Of a stretch of DNA of 64,000 nucleotides, positions 26,618 to 36,742 are shown one piece after another; positions within the stretch are counted from its first letter, which is position 1, and each line of letters opens with the position of its first letter. This DNA comes from Halopseudomonas phragmitis (GTDB lineage Bacteria; Pseudomonadota; Gammaproteobacteria; Pseudomonadales; Pseudomonadaceae). The stretch spans positions 2,131,501 to 2,195,500 of the forward strand of contig NZ_CP020100.1 in assembly GCF_002056295.1 (NCBI RefSeq). The letters are read 5' to 3'. The notes beneath the pieces were generated by a model. That model was given only the letters and a program-made list of their open reading frames with translations. It had not been told where the DNA came from and made no database searches. A program made the position numbers and the translations under genes.

Positions 26618-27313
26618 TGGTGGGGCAACCGGTACAGCTGCCACTGGGGATCAAGCTGCGCGATGAGGCGACCTTTGCCAGTTACTATGCCGGTCCTAAT
26701 GCGGGGGTGGTGGCGGCTTTGCAGATGCTGGCCGACCCGCAGCAGGAACTGGCCGAGCCTTGTGTCTATCTCTGGGGCGCTGAGGGTAGCGGGCGCTCAC
26801 ATCTCTTGCAGGCAGCTTGCCATCGCTCAGCCGAAGCCGGAGCCCTGGCCATGTATCTGCCGTTGGCAGATTTGCTTGAGCACGGTCCGAGCTTGCTGGA
26901 GGGGATGGAGCAGGTTGAGCTGCTGTGTCTGGACCAGCTTGACAGCCTGGCTGGTCGAGCGGATTGGGAAGAGGCGCTGTTTCATCTCTACAACCGTTTG
27001 CGGGAAGCTGGCGGGCGCCTGCTGCTGGCGGCCGACGCGGCGCCCAGGGCCGTATCTTTTGGCTTGCCGGATCTGGTCTCGCGGCTAGGTTGGGGGCTGG
27101 TCTATCAGTTGCAGAGCCTGGATGATCAGGACAAGCAGCAGATGCTCAAGCTGCGTGCCGAGCAGCGCGGGCTACAGCTTTCAGATGAGGTCGCGCGCTA
27201 TATTCTCAGCCGCGGCGCTCGTGGCATGAGTGAGCTGTTCGACGCCTTGGAATTGCTGGACCAGGCTTCCCTGCAGGCCCAGCATCGGTTGACCATTCCC
27301 TTTGTCAAACGGG

Positions 27314-27327
<14 letters not shown>
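26617..27327 (+). CDS. hda: DnaA regulatory inactivator Hda
   Basis: A 236-residue AAA+ protein related to DnaA domain III. The N-terminal QPVQLPLGIKL is the clamp-binding segment (QLPLG), followed by the Walker A region GAEGSGRSHLLQAA and Walker B LLCLDQLD. The C-terminal region has RGLQLSDEVARYILSRGARGM, matching the Hda/DnaA sensor II block. Hda, together with the DNA-loaded beta clamp, promotes ATP hydrolysis by DnaA and so prevents re-initiation of replication. It starts at the ATG overlapping the permease stop. The 3' end overlaps the convergent DUF2069 gene by 14 bases. Confidence 0.93.
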
Positions 27328-28690
<1,363 letters not shown>

Positions 28691-28780
28691 GGTGGTCTCC
28701 GTACTCGGTGGCGGTCGGCTGGCTAATGCCGAATATGGGGGGTATTCTAAGCGTTAATGCACGGGCTGTCAGGGAGCGTT

Positions 28781-30031
28781 ATGCCGCGTCAATTCAATCT
28801 GTTACTGCATTTTGGCCGCTATCTGGTCCGGCGTTTCGGTGAAGATAACTGCGCCAAGAATGCCGCTGCACTGACCTACACCACGCTGTTTGCCGTCGTA
28901 CCGGTGATGACCGTGACCTATGCGATGTTGGCGGCTATTCCTGCCTTCAATCAGGTCAGCGGTGAAATCGAAGAGTTCATTTTTCGCAATTTCGTGCCCT
29001 CTACCGGTGAAACTTTGCGCGAGTATCTGGGGGAGTTTTCCCAGCAGGCCCGGCAGCTGACCGGGATCGGGGTAGCACTGCTGATCGTTACGGCCTTTCT
29101 CATGCTGGTCAATATCGAAAAGGCCTTCAATGCCATCTGGCGCATTCGTCAGCCGCGCCGGGGAGTTTCCAGCTTTCTGTTGTACTGGGCGGTCCTGAGC
29201 CTGGGGCCCCTGCTGTTGGGGGCAGGGTTCGTGGTCAGTACCTACCTGACGTCTTTGTCGTTTCTGCGTGGTGAGGCGCCGCTGGCGTTGGCCTGGGGCT
29301 GGCTGCTGGGCTGGATTCCGCTGTTGCTGAGTGTGGCGGCCTTCACGCTGATTTATGTTGCGGTGCCCAATACCCGGGTGCCGCTGCGCCATGGCCTGAT
29401 CGGTGGGGCATTGGTGGCGGTACTGTTCGAGGCGGCCAAGGCCAGCTTTGCCCTGTATGTGGCGATGTTTCCAGGCTATCAGTTGATTTACGGTGCCTTT
29501 GCCGCCTTTCCGCTGTTTCTGCTGTGGATCTATGTGAGCTGGCTGATCATATTGTTTGGCGCTGAGCTGGTATGCAATCTGGGCAATAGCTCGGCTTGGC
29601 AACGCCCGGCGTATCCGCGTCTGGTTAATCTGTTGGGCATGCTGCAGGTATTTATTCAGGCTCAGCGCAACGGGCAGGTAGTTGATCTGGGCAAGGTCAA
29701 TGCCGCCGGTTGGGTAGTGCATGAAGAGCTGTGGCTGCAATTGACCGACTGGCTGGAAAGCGAGCAAATCATCACTAAGGCCCAGCAGGGTGGCTATGTG
29801 TTGTGTCGTGATATGGCCGATATGGACATGGCAGATCTGCTGAGTCGTTTACCCGATGCGTTGCCTAGCGTGGCGCATTTGCCTGAACGGCTGGAGGGCG
29901 ATAACGGCTGGTATCTGGAGTTGCGTCAGGCCTTGCTGGCGCTGGAGGAGCAGCGGGCGGTCATTTTGCGAGGCAGTGTCAAACACTGGTTGGGCCAGCC
30001 TTTGGCACTACCGGCCCGGGAGGATGCGTGA
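28781..30031 (+). CDS. YihY / BrkB family inner-membrane protein
   Basis: A 416-residue protein with six predicted membrane helices in the first 290 residues. Family motifs are CAKNAAALTYTTLFAVVPV, FNAIWRIRQPRRG and FPLFLLWIYVSWLIILFGAEL. A soluble winged-helix-like C-terminal domain follows. The family was once called ribonuclease BN in error; the true function is unknown. The ATG at 28781 has GGGAG about 5 bases upstream, so it is preferred over the ATG at 28757. The stop overlaps the next start (TGATG). Confidence 0.88.
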   Translation: MPRQFNLLLHFGRYLVRRFGEDNCAKNAAALTYTTLFAVVPVMTVTYAMLAAIPAFNQVSGEIEEFIFRNFVPSTGETLREYLGEFSQQARQLTGIGVALLIVTAFLMLVNIEKAFNAIWRIRQPRRGVSSFLLYWAVLSLGPLLLGAGFVVSTYLTSLSFLRGEAPLALAWGWLLGWIPLLLSVAAFTLIYVAVPNTRVPLRHGLIGGALVAVLFEAAKASFALYVAMFPGYQLIYGAFAAFPLFLLWIYVSWLIILFGAELVCNLGNSSAWQRPAYPRLVNLLGMLQVFIQAQRNGQVVDLGKVNAAGWVVHEELWLQLTDWLESEQIITKAQQGGYVLCRDMADMDMADLLSRLPDALPSVAHLPERLEGDNGWYLELRQALLALEEQRAVILRGSVKHWLGQPLALPAREDA

Positions 30032-30474
30032 TGCGGGGATTGCTACTGATCGTGGTGCTGGCGCTGACGGGGTGTGGTGCCGAGTCTTGGCTCGATCACC
30101 GGGGGAATGTCGTTAGTCGGGCCGATATGAATGGGCGTTGGCTGGTGGTCAACTACTGGGCTGAATGGTGTGCGCCTTGCCTGGAAGAGTTGCCGGAGTT
30201 GAACGCGCTGGCTGAAGCTTACCCGCGGGTGATGGTGCTGGGGATTCATTTCGACCGGGCCGAGGGTGAAGCTCTGCGCGAGTTGAGTGAGCGCATGGGG
30301 ATCGAGTTTCCGGTAATGGGGCATGATTTTGCCGAGGCTTACGGCCTGCCGTTGCCGCAGGTGCTGCCGACCACCTACATTCTCAATGGCCGTGGCCAGA
30401 TCGTTCACAGCCTGCAGGGGCCGCAGGATGAAGCCGGTCTGCTGGCGTTGTTGTCTGAGCCTGCCGGGTCTTAG
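30031..30474 (+). CDS. TlpA/ResA-like thioredoxin-fold lipoprotein
   Basis: A 147-residue protein. The N-terminal LLIVVLALTGCG is a lipoprotein signal with lipobox LTGC. The thioredoxin fold follows, with active site WAEWCAPCLEELP and the cis-Pro region LPTTYIL. It is probably a membrane-anchored periplasmic thiol-disulfide reductase. It is translationally coupled to the YihY gene and convergent with the lytic transglycosylase gene. Confidence 0.9.
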   Translation: MRGLLLIVVLALTGCGAESWLDHRGNVVSRADMNGRWLVVNYWAEWCAPCLEELPELNALAEAYPRVMVLGIHFDRAEGEALRELSERMGIEFPVMGHDFAEAYGLPLPQVLPTTYILNGRGQIVHSLQGPQDEAGLLALLSEPAGS

Positions 30475-30528
30475 TAGAAGCCGCCTTGCGGACGCGAAGC
30501 GAGAATGCTGGCGTCGAGGTTGTTTTGC

Positions 30529-31137
30529 TCAGTCCTTGACGTGCCAGTAACGGTACCAGTATTCCAGGACCCGGTCGGGGTAGCGTTGGCTACCCAGGCT
30601 ACCGTTATAGCGGGCCAGCGCCCGGCGCAGGTTGCCGCTTTCCTTGTCCAGATAATATTTGAGAATAGTGCAGCCATAGCGCAGGTTAGTGGCCAGGTCG
30701 ATGAGATTGTCCTCTGGTCTGCCTAACTCGTGTTTCCAGAATGGCATGACCTGCATGACGCCCTGGGCTCCCGCGCGCGACAGAGCAAAGCGATCAAACA
30801 GGCTTTCTACATGAATGACTGCCAGCACCAGATCTGGCTTCAGGCCGGCCTGGCTAGCCTCTCGATGCACCTGACGGAGAAAGTTGAGGCGCTCGCGCTC
30901 GTTGGGTAGGTAGCGGCTCATGCGGGTCGACATGTCGAGCAGCCAGACCTCGGCATCGAAGCGGTCATTGAAGCTGTCGGCCTGGGCCACGGTCTGCAGC
31001 AACAGCGCTTTGAGCTCCTGGTCGACCTGATGTTCAAGGTTGGCCTGGGCGCCGAGTGGCGCCCAACTGCCGAGTAGGATGAGTAGCCCGAAAAACTGGT
31101 GCAGTTTCCGGGCTGACCAGAGCAATGGCCGAAGCAT
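30529..31137 (-). CDS. Lytic transglycosylase (SLT domain)
   Basis: A 202-residue exported protein. A hydrophobic signal (FFGLLILLGSWAPLGAQA) precedes a helical spacer and an SLT domain, with the catalytic Glu in AVIHVESLFD followed by GAQGVMQVMPFW and ARYNGSLG. Such enzymes cleave peptidoglycan to 1,6-anhydro-muropeptides. It starts 5 bases after the proS stop and is probably co-transcribed with it. Confidence 0.88.
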   Translation of the reverse strand: MLRPLLWSARKLHQFFGLLILLGSWAPLGAQANLEHQVDQELKALLLQTVAQADSFNDRFDAEVWLLDMSTRMSRYLPNERERLNFLRQVHREASQAGLKPDLVLAVIHVESLFDRFALSRAGAQGVMQVMPFWKHELGRPEDNLIDLATNLRYGCTILKYYLDKESGNLRRALARYNGSLGSQRYPDRVLEYWYRYWHVKD

Positions 31138-31142
31138 TCGCC

Positions 31143-32876
31143 TCAGGCCTGGTTGATGCGTCCAGTGAGGAAGTCGAGCATCTGCGCGGCTGGCAGCAAC
31201 TGTGCCTCGCTGTCGCGCCGATACTTGTACTCCAACTGCCCGTCGGCCAGACCGCGGTCACTGATGACGACCCGGTGGGGGATGCCGATCAGGTCCATGT
31301 CGGCGAACTTGACCCCAGGGCTGACCTTCTTGTCACGATCATCCAGAAGCACTTCGATGCCCTGCGCCTGAAGTTGCTGGTACAGCTGCTCGGCGGCATT
31401 GCGTACATCTTCAGAGCTTTCCATTTTCATCGGCACGATGACGACCTGGAACGGGGCCAGTGCATCCGGCCAGAGAATCCCGCGCTGATCGTAGTTCTGC
31501 TCGATGGCGGCAGCCACCACGCGCGATACACCGATGCCATAACAGCCCATCAGCAGGGTTTCGGTCTTGCCTTGCTCGTTGAGAACGGTGCAGTTCATCG
31601 CCTCGCTGTATTTGCGCCCGAGCTGGAAAATGTGGCCGACTTCGATGCCGCGCTTGATCACCAGGGTGCCGTTGCCGTCCGGGCTGGGGTCGCCCTCGAC
31701 GACGTTGCGCAAATCGGCAACTTCGTCATAGCGGGCATCACGCTCCCAGTTGACACCGGTAAAGTGTTTGCCGTCCTGGTTGGCGCCGCAAACAAAGTCG
31801 CTCAGGTGGGCGGCGCTGTAATCGGCAATGACTTTGATGGCAAGGCCAACAGGGCCAATCGAGCCAGGCTTGCAGCCCACCGCTTCGAGAATCTGCGACT
31901 CGCTGGCGAAGGTCAGCGGAGCATGAATAGCCGGATGGTTCTCGGCTTTGATCTCATTCAACTCGTGATCTCCACGCAGAATCAGAGCGACCAGCGGGTG
32001 CGGTTTGCCTTCCTCGGCTGCGCCGAGCACGATCAGGGTTTTGACGCTCTGCTTGGCTGGCAGTTTGAGGAAGTTACTGACCGCCTCGATGGTGAGCTGG
32101 TTGGGGGTGTCGACCAGTGTTTTGGTCTGGCCAGGGGCAGGGCGCTCGCCTTGCGGGGGCAGGGTGGTGGCCTTTTCCATGTTTGCGGCATAGCTGCCGG
32201 TATCAGAAAACACGATGGCGTCTTCACCGGAGTCGGCCAGCACATGGAATTCGTGGGAGCCAACACCGCCGATGGAGCCGTTGTCGGCTTCTACCGGACG
32301 GAAGTCCAGGCCCAGTCGGCTGAACACATTGCTGTAGGCCTGATACATCCGGTCGTAGGTGCTCTGCATCGAGGCCTGATCCAGGTGGAAGGAATAGGCG
32401 TCCTTCATGACGAATTCGCGGGCCCGCATCAGGCCGAAGCGTGGTCGGATTTCGTCCCGGAACTTGGTCTGGATCTGGTACAGGTTGATCGGCAACTGCT
32501 TGTAACTGGTGATTTCGTTACGGGCCAGTTCAGTGATCACTTCTTCGTGGGTCGGACCAACACAGAAGTCGCGGTCATGGCGGTCCTTCAGGCGCAGCAG
32601 TTCCGGGCCATACTGTTCCCAGCGCCCTGATTCCTGCCATAGCTCAGCCGGCTGGATGGCAGGCATCAATACTTCAAGAGCGCCAGCGTTGTTCATTTCC
32701 TCGCGTACGACCTGCTCGACCTTGCGCAATACCCGCAGACCCATTGGCAGCCAGGTGTACAGGCCCGAGGCGATCTTGCGGATCATGCCGGCACGGAGCA
32801 TGAGCTGGTGGCTGATGACGCTGGCATCAGCGGGTGTTTCCTTGAGGGTCGAAATCAGGTATTGGCTGGTACGCAT
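31143..32876 (-). CDS. proS: Prolyl-tRNA synthetase
   Basis: A 577-residue class II synthetase of the bacterial type. Motif 2 ([21 protein letters not shown]), an inserted editing domain in the middle, motif 3 ([16 protein letters not shown]) and the C-terminal anticodon domain ([20 protein letters not shown]) are all visible. I chose the ATG at 32876 because [18 protein letters not shown] is the family N-terminus; the frame runs on to 33023 without protein-like sequence. Confidence 0.96.
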   Translation of the reverse strand: MRTSQYLISTLKETPADASVISHQLMLRAGMIRKIASGLYTWLPMGLRVLRKVEQVVREEMNNAGALEVLMPAIQPAELWQESGRWEQYGPELLRLKDRHDRDFCVGPTHEEVITELARNEITSYKQLPINLYQIQTKFRDEIRPRFGLMRAREFVMKDAYSFHLDQASMQSTYDRMYQAYSNVFSRLGLDFRPVEADNGSIGGVGSHEFHVLADSGEDAIVFSDTGSYAANMEKATTLPPQGERPAPGQTKTLVDTPNQLTIEAVSNFLKLPAKQSVKTLIVLGAAEEGKPHPLVALILRGDHELNEIKAENHPAIHAPLTFASESQILEAVGCKPGSIGPVGLAIKVIADYSAAHLSDFVCGANQDGKHFTGVNWERDARYDEVADLRNVVEGDPSPDGNGTLVIKRGIEVGHIFQLGRKYSEAMNCTVLNEQGKTETLLMGCYGIGVSRVVAAAIEQNYDQRGILWPDALAPFQVVIVPMKMESSEDVRNAAEQLYQQLQAQGIEVLLDDRDKKVSPGVKFADMDLIGIPHRVVISDRGLADGQLEYKYRRDSEAQLLPAAQMLDFLTGRINQA

Positions 32877-32985
32877 GGAACAGGCGGTCCTGTAATCTGG
32901 ATCGGGGAATGGCAGTATTGTACGGGCTTGGGCCGGCTGCCGTACAGTCTGTGGTCCGTGGCGTGGTGAGAAGTTGGCGGGCAAG

Positions 32986-33013
32986 AAAAAACCCGGCCGA
33001 GGCCGGGTTTTTT
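32986..33013 (-). terminator. Rho-independent terminator after oprD
   Basis: The 13-base arms AAAAAACCCGGCC (32986-32998) and GGCCGGGTTTTTT (33001-33013) form a GC-rich hairpin flanked by A and T runs. It sits 20 bases beyond the oprD stop and upstream of proS, so it separates the two minus-strand units. It could also work in the plus direction. Confidence 0.85.
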
Positions 33014-33032
33014 CGGTTTCCAACGCTGGTGC

Positions 33033-34301
33033 TTAGAGCAGAGTCCAGGTGTAGGAAACGATCAGGCGGTTTTCGTCAACATCACCGCCATCCAGGCTGG
33101 AGTCCTGACGGACGGTGGCGTTACGCCAGCGAACGTTCAGGCCTTCCAGGGCACCGGCTTGGAAGGTGTACTGCAGCTCGGTGTTGCGCTCCCAGCGCTT
33201 GTCGCTGGTAATCGCCGGTGTACCAACTTCATTGAGACTGCTCTGGTAGTCAGTATCGATGTTGGAGCCGCGGATGTAGCGGGTCATGAAGCTCAGGCCC
33301 GGGATACCCATGCCTTCGAAGTCGTAGTCGTAACGAACCTGGTGGGAACGTTCTTTACGAGCGTTGAAGTCGAGGTATTGAACCGAGTTGGCCAGATAGA
33401 TGCCGCCATCGAAGTACTCGAAGCCGTGCTTGCCGCTCATGCGCTGATAGGCATAGCTGAAACCGTGGTGACCAGCACCCAGGTTCAGGCCCAGGGAGAC
33501 GCCTTTGTTAGCGTAGTTTTCGCCAGCCGGGCTGTCATCAGAGGTGTGGTAGTAAGCCAGATCAGTGCCAACGGTCAGGCCATTGCCCAGATCGGTGCTG
33601 TAGCCCAGGCCAGCAAAGTGGCGCTTCCACAGGTCGTCGGCCTTGGAGGTGTACAGGCTGGCGTTCAGGTTGTCGTTGAAGTCATAGTTACCGCCGAGGT
33701 AAACGACTTTCTCACGCTCGATGAAGGCGCCGCGCGGCTCGGAGGAGTCGTTCATTTCGCTGCGCTTGTTCATACGACCAGCTTCAACGAACAGACCTTC
33801 GATCGACTTGTTGGTGATGCTGTAGCCAGAGTAGTGGCTGGGCAGCAGGCGAGCGTCGTCGTAGGCAATAACCGGGTTGTCGACGAAGTGGATACCGTAG
33901 CGCAGGACGGTGTCGTTCAGGACGTGGGCTTTGACAGCGCCGCGGATCTGCGAGTATTCGTTGGGGGTGCTGCCATCGTTGTCGACAGCCAGCAGGCCAG
34001 TGCCGTTACGGCCGCGGCCGCTGTCCAGCTTGATACCGCTCATGGCGACAACGTCAGCGCCCAGGCCGATCGGGCCTTCAGAGAAGCCAGATTGGAAATT
34101 CAGCAGGAAACCAGTAGCAGTTTCTTCGCGCTTGCCAGGATTGCTGCGGAAATCACGGTTGAAATAAACAGTGCGGTTGCTCAGAGTGGCAGAAGCCCCT
34201 TCGATAAACCCTTCACCCTCTGCGACAGCTTGGGTGGCGACCAGACCATTGCCCATGGCTACTGCCAGAGCGATTGAACTCCATTTGATGGTGCTTTTCA
34301 T
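33033..34301 (-). CDS. oprD: OprD-family outer-membrane porin
   Basis: A 422-residue porin. It has a signal peptide ending VATQAVA, then the family start GFIEGASATLSNRTVYFNRDF, strand patterns such as GFLLNFQSGFSEGPIGLGADV and ARKERSHQVRYDYDFEG, and a C-terminal VSYTWTLL. OprD proteins take up basic amino acids or small carboxylates. Its place between proS and a HIT gene is, as I recall, that of oprD (PA0958) in P. aeruginosa, but its specificity cannot be read from the sequence. AAGGAG precedes the ATG. The 278 bases upstream are AT-rich and hold the regulatory region, but I cannot assign sites. Confidence 0.9.
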   Translation of the reverse strand: MKSTIKWSSIALAVAMGNGLVATQAVAEGEGFIEGASATLSNRTVYFNRDFRSNPGKREETATGFLLNFQSGFSEGPIGLGADVVAMSGIKLDSGRGRNGTGLLAVDNDGSTPNEYSQIRGAVKAHVLNDTVLRYGIHFVDNPVIAYDDARLLPSHYSGYSITNKSIEGLFVEAGRMNKRSEMNDSSEPRGAFIEREKVVYLGGNYDFNDNLNASLYTSKADDLWKRHFAGLGYSTDLGNGLTVGTDLAYYHTSDDSPAGENYANKGVSLGLNLGAGHHGFSYAYQRMSGKHGFEYFDGGIYLANSVQYLDFNARKERSHQVRYDYDFEGMGIPGLSFMTRYIRGSNIDTDYQSSLNEVGTPAITSDKRWERNTELQYTFQAGALEGLNVRWRNATVRQDSSLDGGDVDENRLIVSYTWTLL

Positions 34302-34579
34302 TGTGTGCTCCTTCAGTTTGAAAAAAACTTAGGTTTCAGGGAACCCGTCTTTTTTTTAGTTGTCGCGCTACATTAAAGCATCAAACCTTTGTTTGGCAAA
34401 TAAAGGCTTGAAAGACAGTATCTTGTCGCATTTATCCTAGAAACTGTCGCATCATGATTGCGTAACTCACGATGTGCGTTATTGTGAACGCAACGTTGCA
34501 AAAAAGCAAAATCTACAGCTCCAGTGTCTCGTTATGAGGCACCAACCTTCCAGGGTTATCACATAACAGAGGTATGCGA

Positions 34580-35008
34580 ATGTTCCAGCTTCATCCACAA
34601 CTCGTCAATGATGGCATCTTGGTTGGTCACTTCCCGTTGTGTGCCTTGCTTCTGATAAATGACGCGCAGTACCCCTGGTTCGTCACTGTTCCTCGTAGGG
34701 AAGATGTGACAGAAATTTTCCAATTGGATGACGCGGACCGGGCTCAGCTGCTACGTGAATCCTGCCAGTTGGCCGAGGCCCTGAAAGATGCGTTTAAGGC
34801 GGACAAACTCAATATTGCTGCACTGGGCAACATGGTCAGCCAGTTACATGTGCATCATATTGTGCGTTATCGCGATGATCCGGCCTGGCCGGCTCCGGTG
34901 TGGGGCAAGTTGCCACCGGTGCCGTGCACTGAGCAGTTGATAGCTGAGCGTATTGGCAAACTCAAAGCCGTGCTCAATGCTGATTTCAAGTTTGAGGAGT
35001 TGGGCTGA
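34580..35008 (+). CDS. HIT-family nucleotide-binding protein
   Basis: A 142-residue HIT-superfamily protein with the motif QLHVHHIVRY (His-x-His-x-His type) and NIAALGNMVSQ before it. It probably hydrolyses a nucleotide or dinucleotide substrate. The ATG at 34580 has AGAGG 7 bases upstream; an ATG at 34574 is too close to it. The stop overlaps the slyX start. Confidence 0.88.
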   Translation: MFQLHPQLVNDGILVGHFPLCALLLINDAQYPWFVTVPRREDVTEIFQLDDADRAQLLRESCQLAEALKDAFKADKLNIAALGNMVSQLHVHHIVRYRDDPAWPAPVWGKLPPVPCTEQLIAERIGKLKAVLNADFKFEELG

Positions 35009-35226
35009 TGACGATGCAGGATCTTGAGGCAAGGGTCATCGATCTGGAGGCGCGGCTGGCATTCCAGGATGACACTATTCAGGCTTTGAACGATGTGGTG
35101 AGCCAGCAGCAGCTGACCTTAGACCGGTTGCAGCGTGCGTTGGAAATTCTGGCGCGCCGCCAGGCGGAGCTGGCGGCGTCGGTGCCGGGTGAGGCGGAGG
35201 ATGAGCCTCCACCTCCGCACTATTAA
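35008..35226 (+). CDS. slyX: SlyX family protein
   Basis: A 72-residue coiled-coil protein: [20 protein letters not shown], then heptads, ending EPPPPHY as in other SlyX proteins. The function is unknown. It is translationally coupled to the HIT gene (TGATGA) and its end overlaps the convergent cold-shock-domain gene by 4 bases. Confidence 0.9.
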   Translation: MTMQDLEARVIDLEARLAFQDDTIQALNDVVSQQQLTLDRLQRALEILARRQAELAASVPGEAEDEPPPPHY

Positions 35227-35822
35227 ATAACGGCTACATCCTCTGCCTGCAGGCCTTTTTCACGGTGGCTGACACTGAATTCAACGCGCTGACCTTCCTG
35301 CAAGGTGCGGTGGCCGTCACCACGGATGGCGCGGAAGTGGACGAATACATCCTCGCCGTTGTCCCGGGAGATGAAGCCAAAGCCCTTGCTGCCGTTAAAC
35401 CATTTGACAGTGCCTTGCTCACGGGTATTGCGGTCACCAGGTGCTTTCCTGTTCCTGGTTGGCTGGCGTTGTGCGCTGGCTCGGTTCGGCAGTAGCCCCA
35501 GTACCAGTTCGGTCAGTACTGCGACGCTGGCCAGCAGGGCGGCGGGCAGTAGCAGTAGCCCGGCGGCTGGATTGATCAGCAATGCGCTGGTGGGGATCAG
35601 GCCGGCAATCAACAACAGCAGGCTCGACAGCAGGCCGGACAAGCGGTGCGTGCTTTGGGTGTTGCGGCTGAATTGCTGAAGATTGAGCAGGCCGATCAAT
35701 AGAGCGGCGATGGCTGCTGGATGGGCGATGCCGTGGTGCGGTGCCGGGCTCAGACTGTAGAACAAGCCACTTAACAGGGCGATTGCGCCCAGGATCAGAT
35801 GCAGGTAACGAATGGTGGTCAA
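35223..35822 (-). CDS. Membrane-anchored cold-shock-domain protein
   Basis: A 199-residue fusion. The N-terminal half has three to four hydrophobic helices ([59 protein letters not shown]). After a basic linker there is a complete cold-shock domain, with [15 protein letters not shown] (RNP1) and DVFVHF (RNP2). It would hold an RNA/ssDNA-binding module at the inner membrane. A TTG start at 35822 is chosen because AAGGA lies 8 bases upstream; the open frame extends to 35852 without support. A counterpart exists, as I recall, at this place in P. aeruginosa (PA0961). Confidence 0.85.
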   Translation of the reverse strand: MTTIRYLHLILGAIALLSGLFYSLSPAPHHGIAHPAAIAALLIGLLNLQQFSRNTQSTHRLSGLLSSLLLLIAGLIPTSALLINPAAGLLLLPAALLASVAVLTELVLGLLPNRASAQRQPTRNRKAPGDRNTREQGTVKWFNGSKGFGFISRDNGEDVFVHFRAIRGDGHRTLQEGQRVEFSVSHREKGLQAEDVAVI

Positions 35823-35918
35823 GCTGATTATCCTTATGATGCGATTACACAAAACACGGCATTGGCCGGATGCGCACTCTAACCTGAATAGCCAGCTGCA
35901 TCAAAAGGGATAAGTGTT

Positions 35919-35938
35919 GGCGGGCCCGACGGCCCGCC
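35919..35938 (-). terminator. Hairpin after dps (terminator-like)
   Basis: GGCGGGCC (35919-35926) pairs with GGCCCGCC (35931-35938) around the loop CGAC, 12 bases beyond the dps stop. The T-run is weak. Confidence 0.5.
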
Positions 35939-35949
35939 GGTACGGCAGG

Positions 35950-36420
35950 TTAGCCTTCCAGCAGGCTGCGCAGCATCCAGGCGGTTTTTTCGTGAACCTG
36001 CATGCGTTGGGTCAGCAGGTCTGCGGATGGTTCGTCGGCGGCGGCTTCACAGGCTGGGAAGATGCTGCGGGCCGTACGTACGCAGGACTCCTGGGCTTCG
36101 ACCAGCAGCTTTATCATCTCTTTGGCCTCGGGAACACCCTCGGTTTCCTTGATCGAGCTGAGTTCGGCGAATTGCTTGTAAGTGCCGGGGGCGGCAAAGC
36201 CCAGAGCGCGGATCCGTTCGGCAATTTCATCGACGGCAGTGGCCAGTTCGGTGTACTGGGTTTCGAACATCAGATGCAGGGTCTGGAACATTGGGCCTTT
36301 GACGTTCCAGTGAAAGTTGTGGGTTTTGAGGTAAAGGGTGTAGGTGTCGGCCAGCAGGCGTGACAGACCATCAGCGATTTTTGCCCGATCATCCTCTTTG
36401 ATGCCGATATCGATTTGCAT
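35950..36420 (-). CDS. dps: DNA starvation/ferritin-like protein Dps
   Basis: A 156-residue four-helix-bundle protein. KTHNFHWNVKGPMFQTLH and DEIAERIRALG supply the His, Asp and Glu residues of the intersubunit ferroxidase site. Dps dodecamers oxidise Fe(II) with peroxide and protect DNA. It has its own promoter upstream and a hairpin downstream, so it is probably monocistronic. Confidence 0.93.
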   Translation of the reverse strand: MQIDIGIKEDDRAKIADGLSRLLADTYTLYLKTHNFHWNVKGPMFQTLHLMFETQYTELATAVDEIAERIRALGFAAPGTYKQFAELSSIKETEGVPEAKEMIKLLVEAQESCVRTARSIFPACEAAADEPSADLLTQRMQVHEKTAWMLRSLLEG

Positions 36421-36456
36421 GCGATCTCCTTGAGTGCTGTCCTGAATGATTGGATC

Positions 36457-36484
36457 AGTATAGGTATTGAGTAGCCTGACTCAA
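36457..36484 (-). promoter_or_regulatory. Promoter of dps
   Basis: On the minus strand TTGAGT (36484-36479) and TATACT (36462-36457) are separated by 16 bases, giving a leader of about 30 bases to the dps ATG. The remaining bases up to aspS (36485-36742) hold no gene; a TATATT at 36658-36663 may be the -10 element of aspS, without a clear -35. Confidence 0.55.
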
Positions 36485-36742
36485 CCCCCTGCGGCAAGCC
36501 TTGGAGAAAACTTTCTTTGGCTCTGATCCGGGCTTTTAAGCCTGGCGCAGTTGGCGTGGTGTGTCGCGTGGCGATTTGTCGCGCACAGGCTGTTGGTCAT
36601 GTCGGGCCGATTGGCAGGTCGGCGGCGGATGACTCCCCGTGAGCAGCATTTTTCCGGTATATTATGGCGTTTTTATTGAGCCGTTCCGGCGGGCAGTGCA
36701 GCTCCGCCAGACTCACCCGTTGACGACAGGAATTACCAAACC

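Noticed and set aside
28757-30031. Ribonuclease BN as name for the YihY-type gene
   Set aside because: This old annotation is wrong for the family; true RNase BN/Z is a metallo-beta-lactamase protein.
31125-32630. Open frame of 501 codons on the plus strand
   Set aside because: It is entirely antisense to proS, which is unmistakable; the long frame results from GC-rich codon structure.
33159-34277. Open frame of 372 codons opposite oprD
   Set aside because: Antisense to a well-supported porin; the valine-rich product has no recognisable domain.
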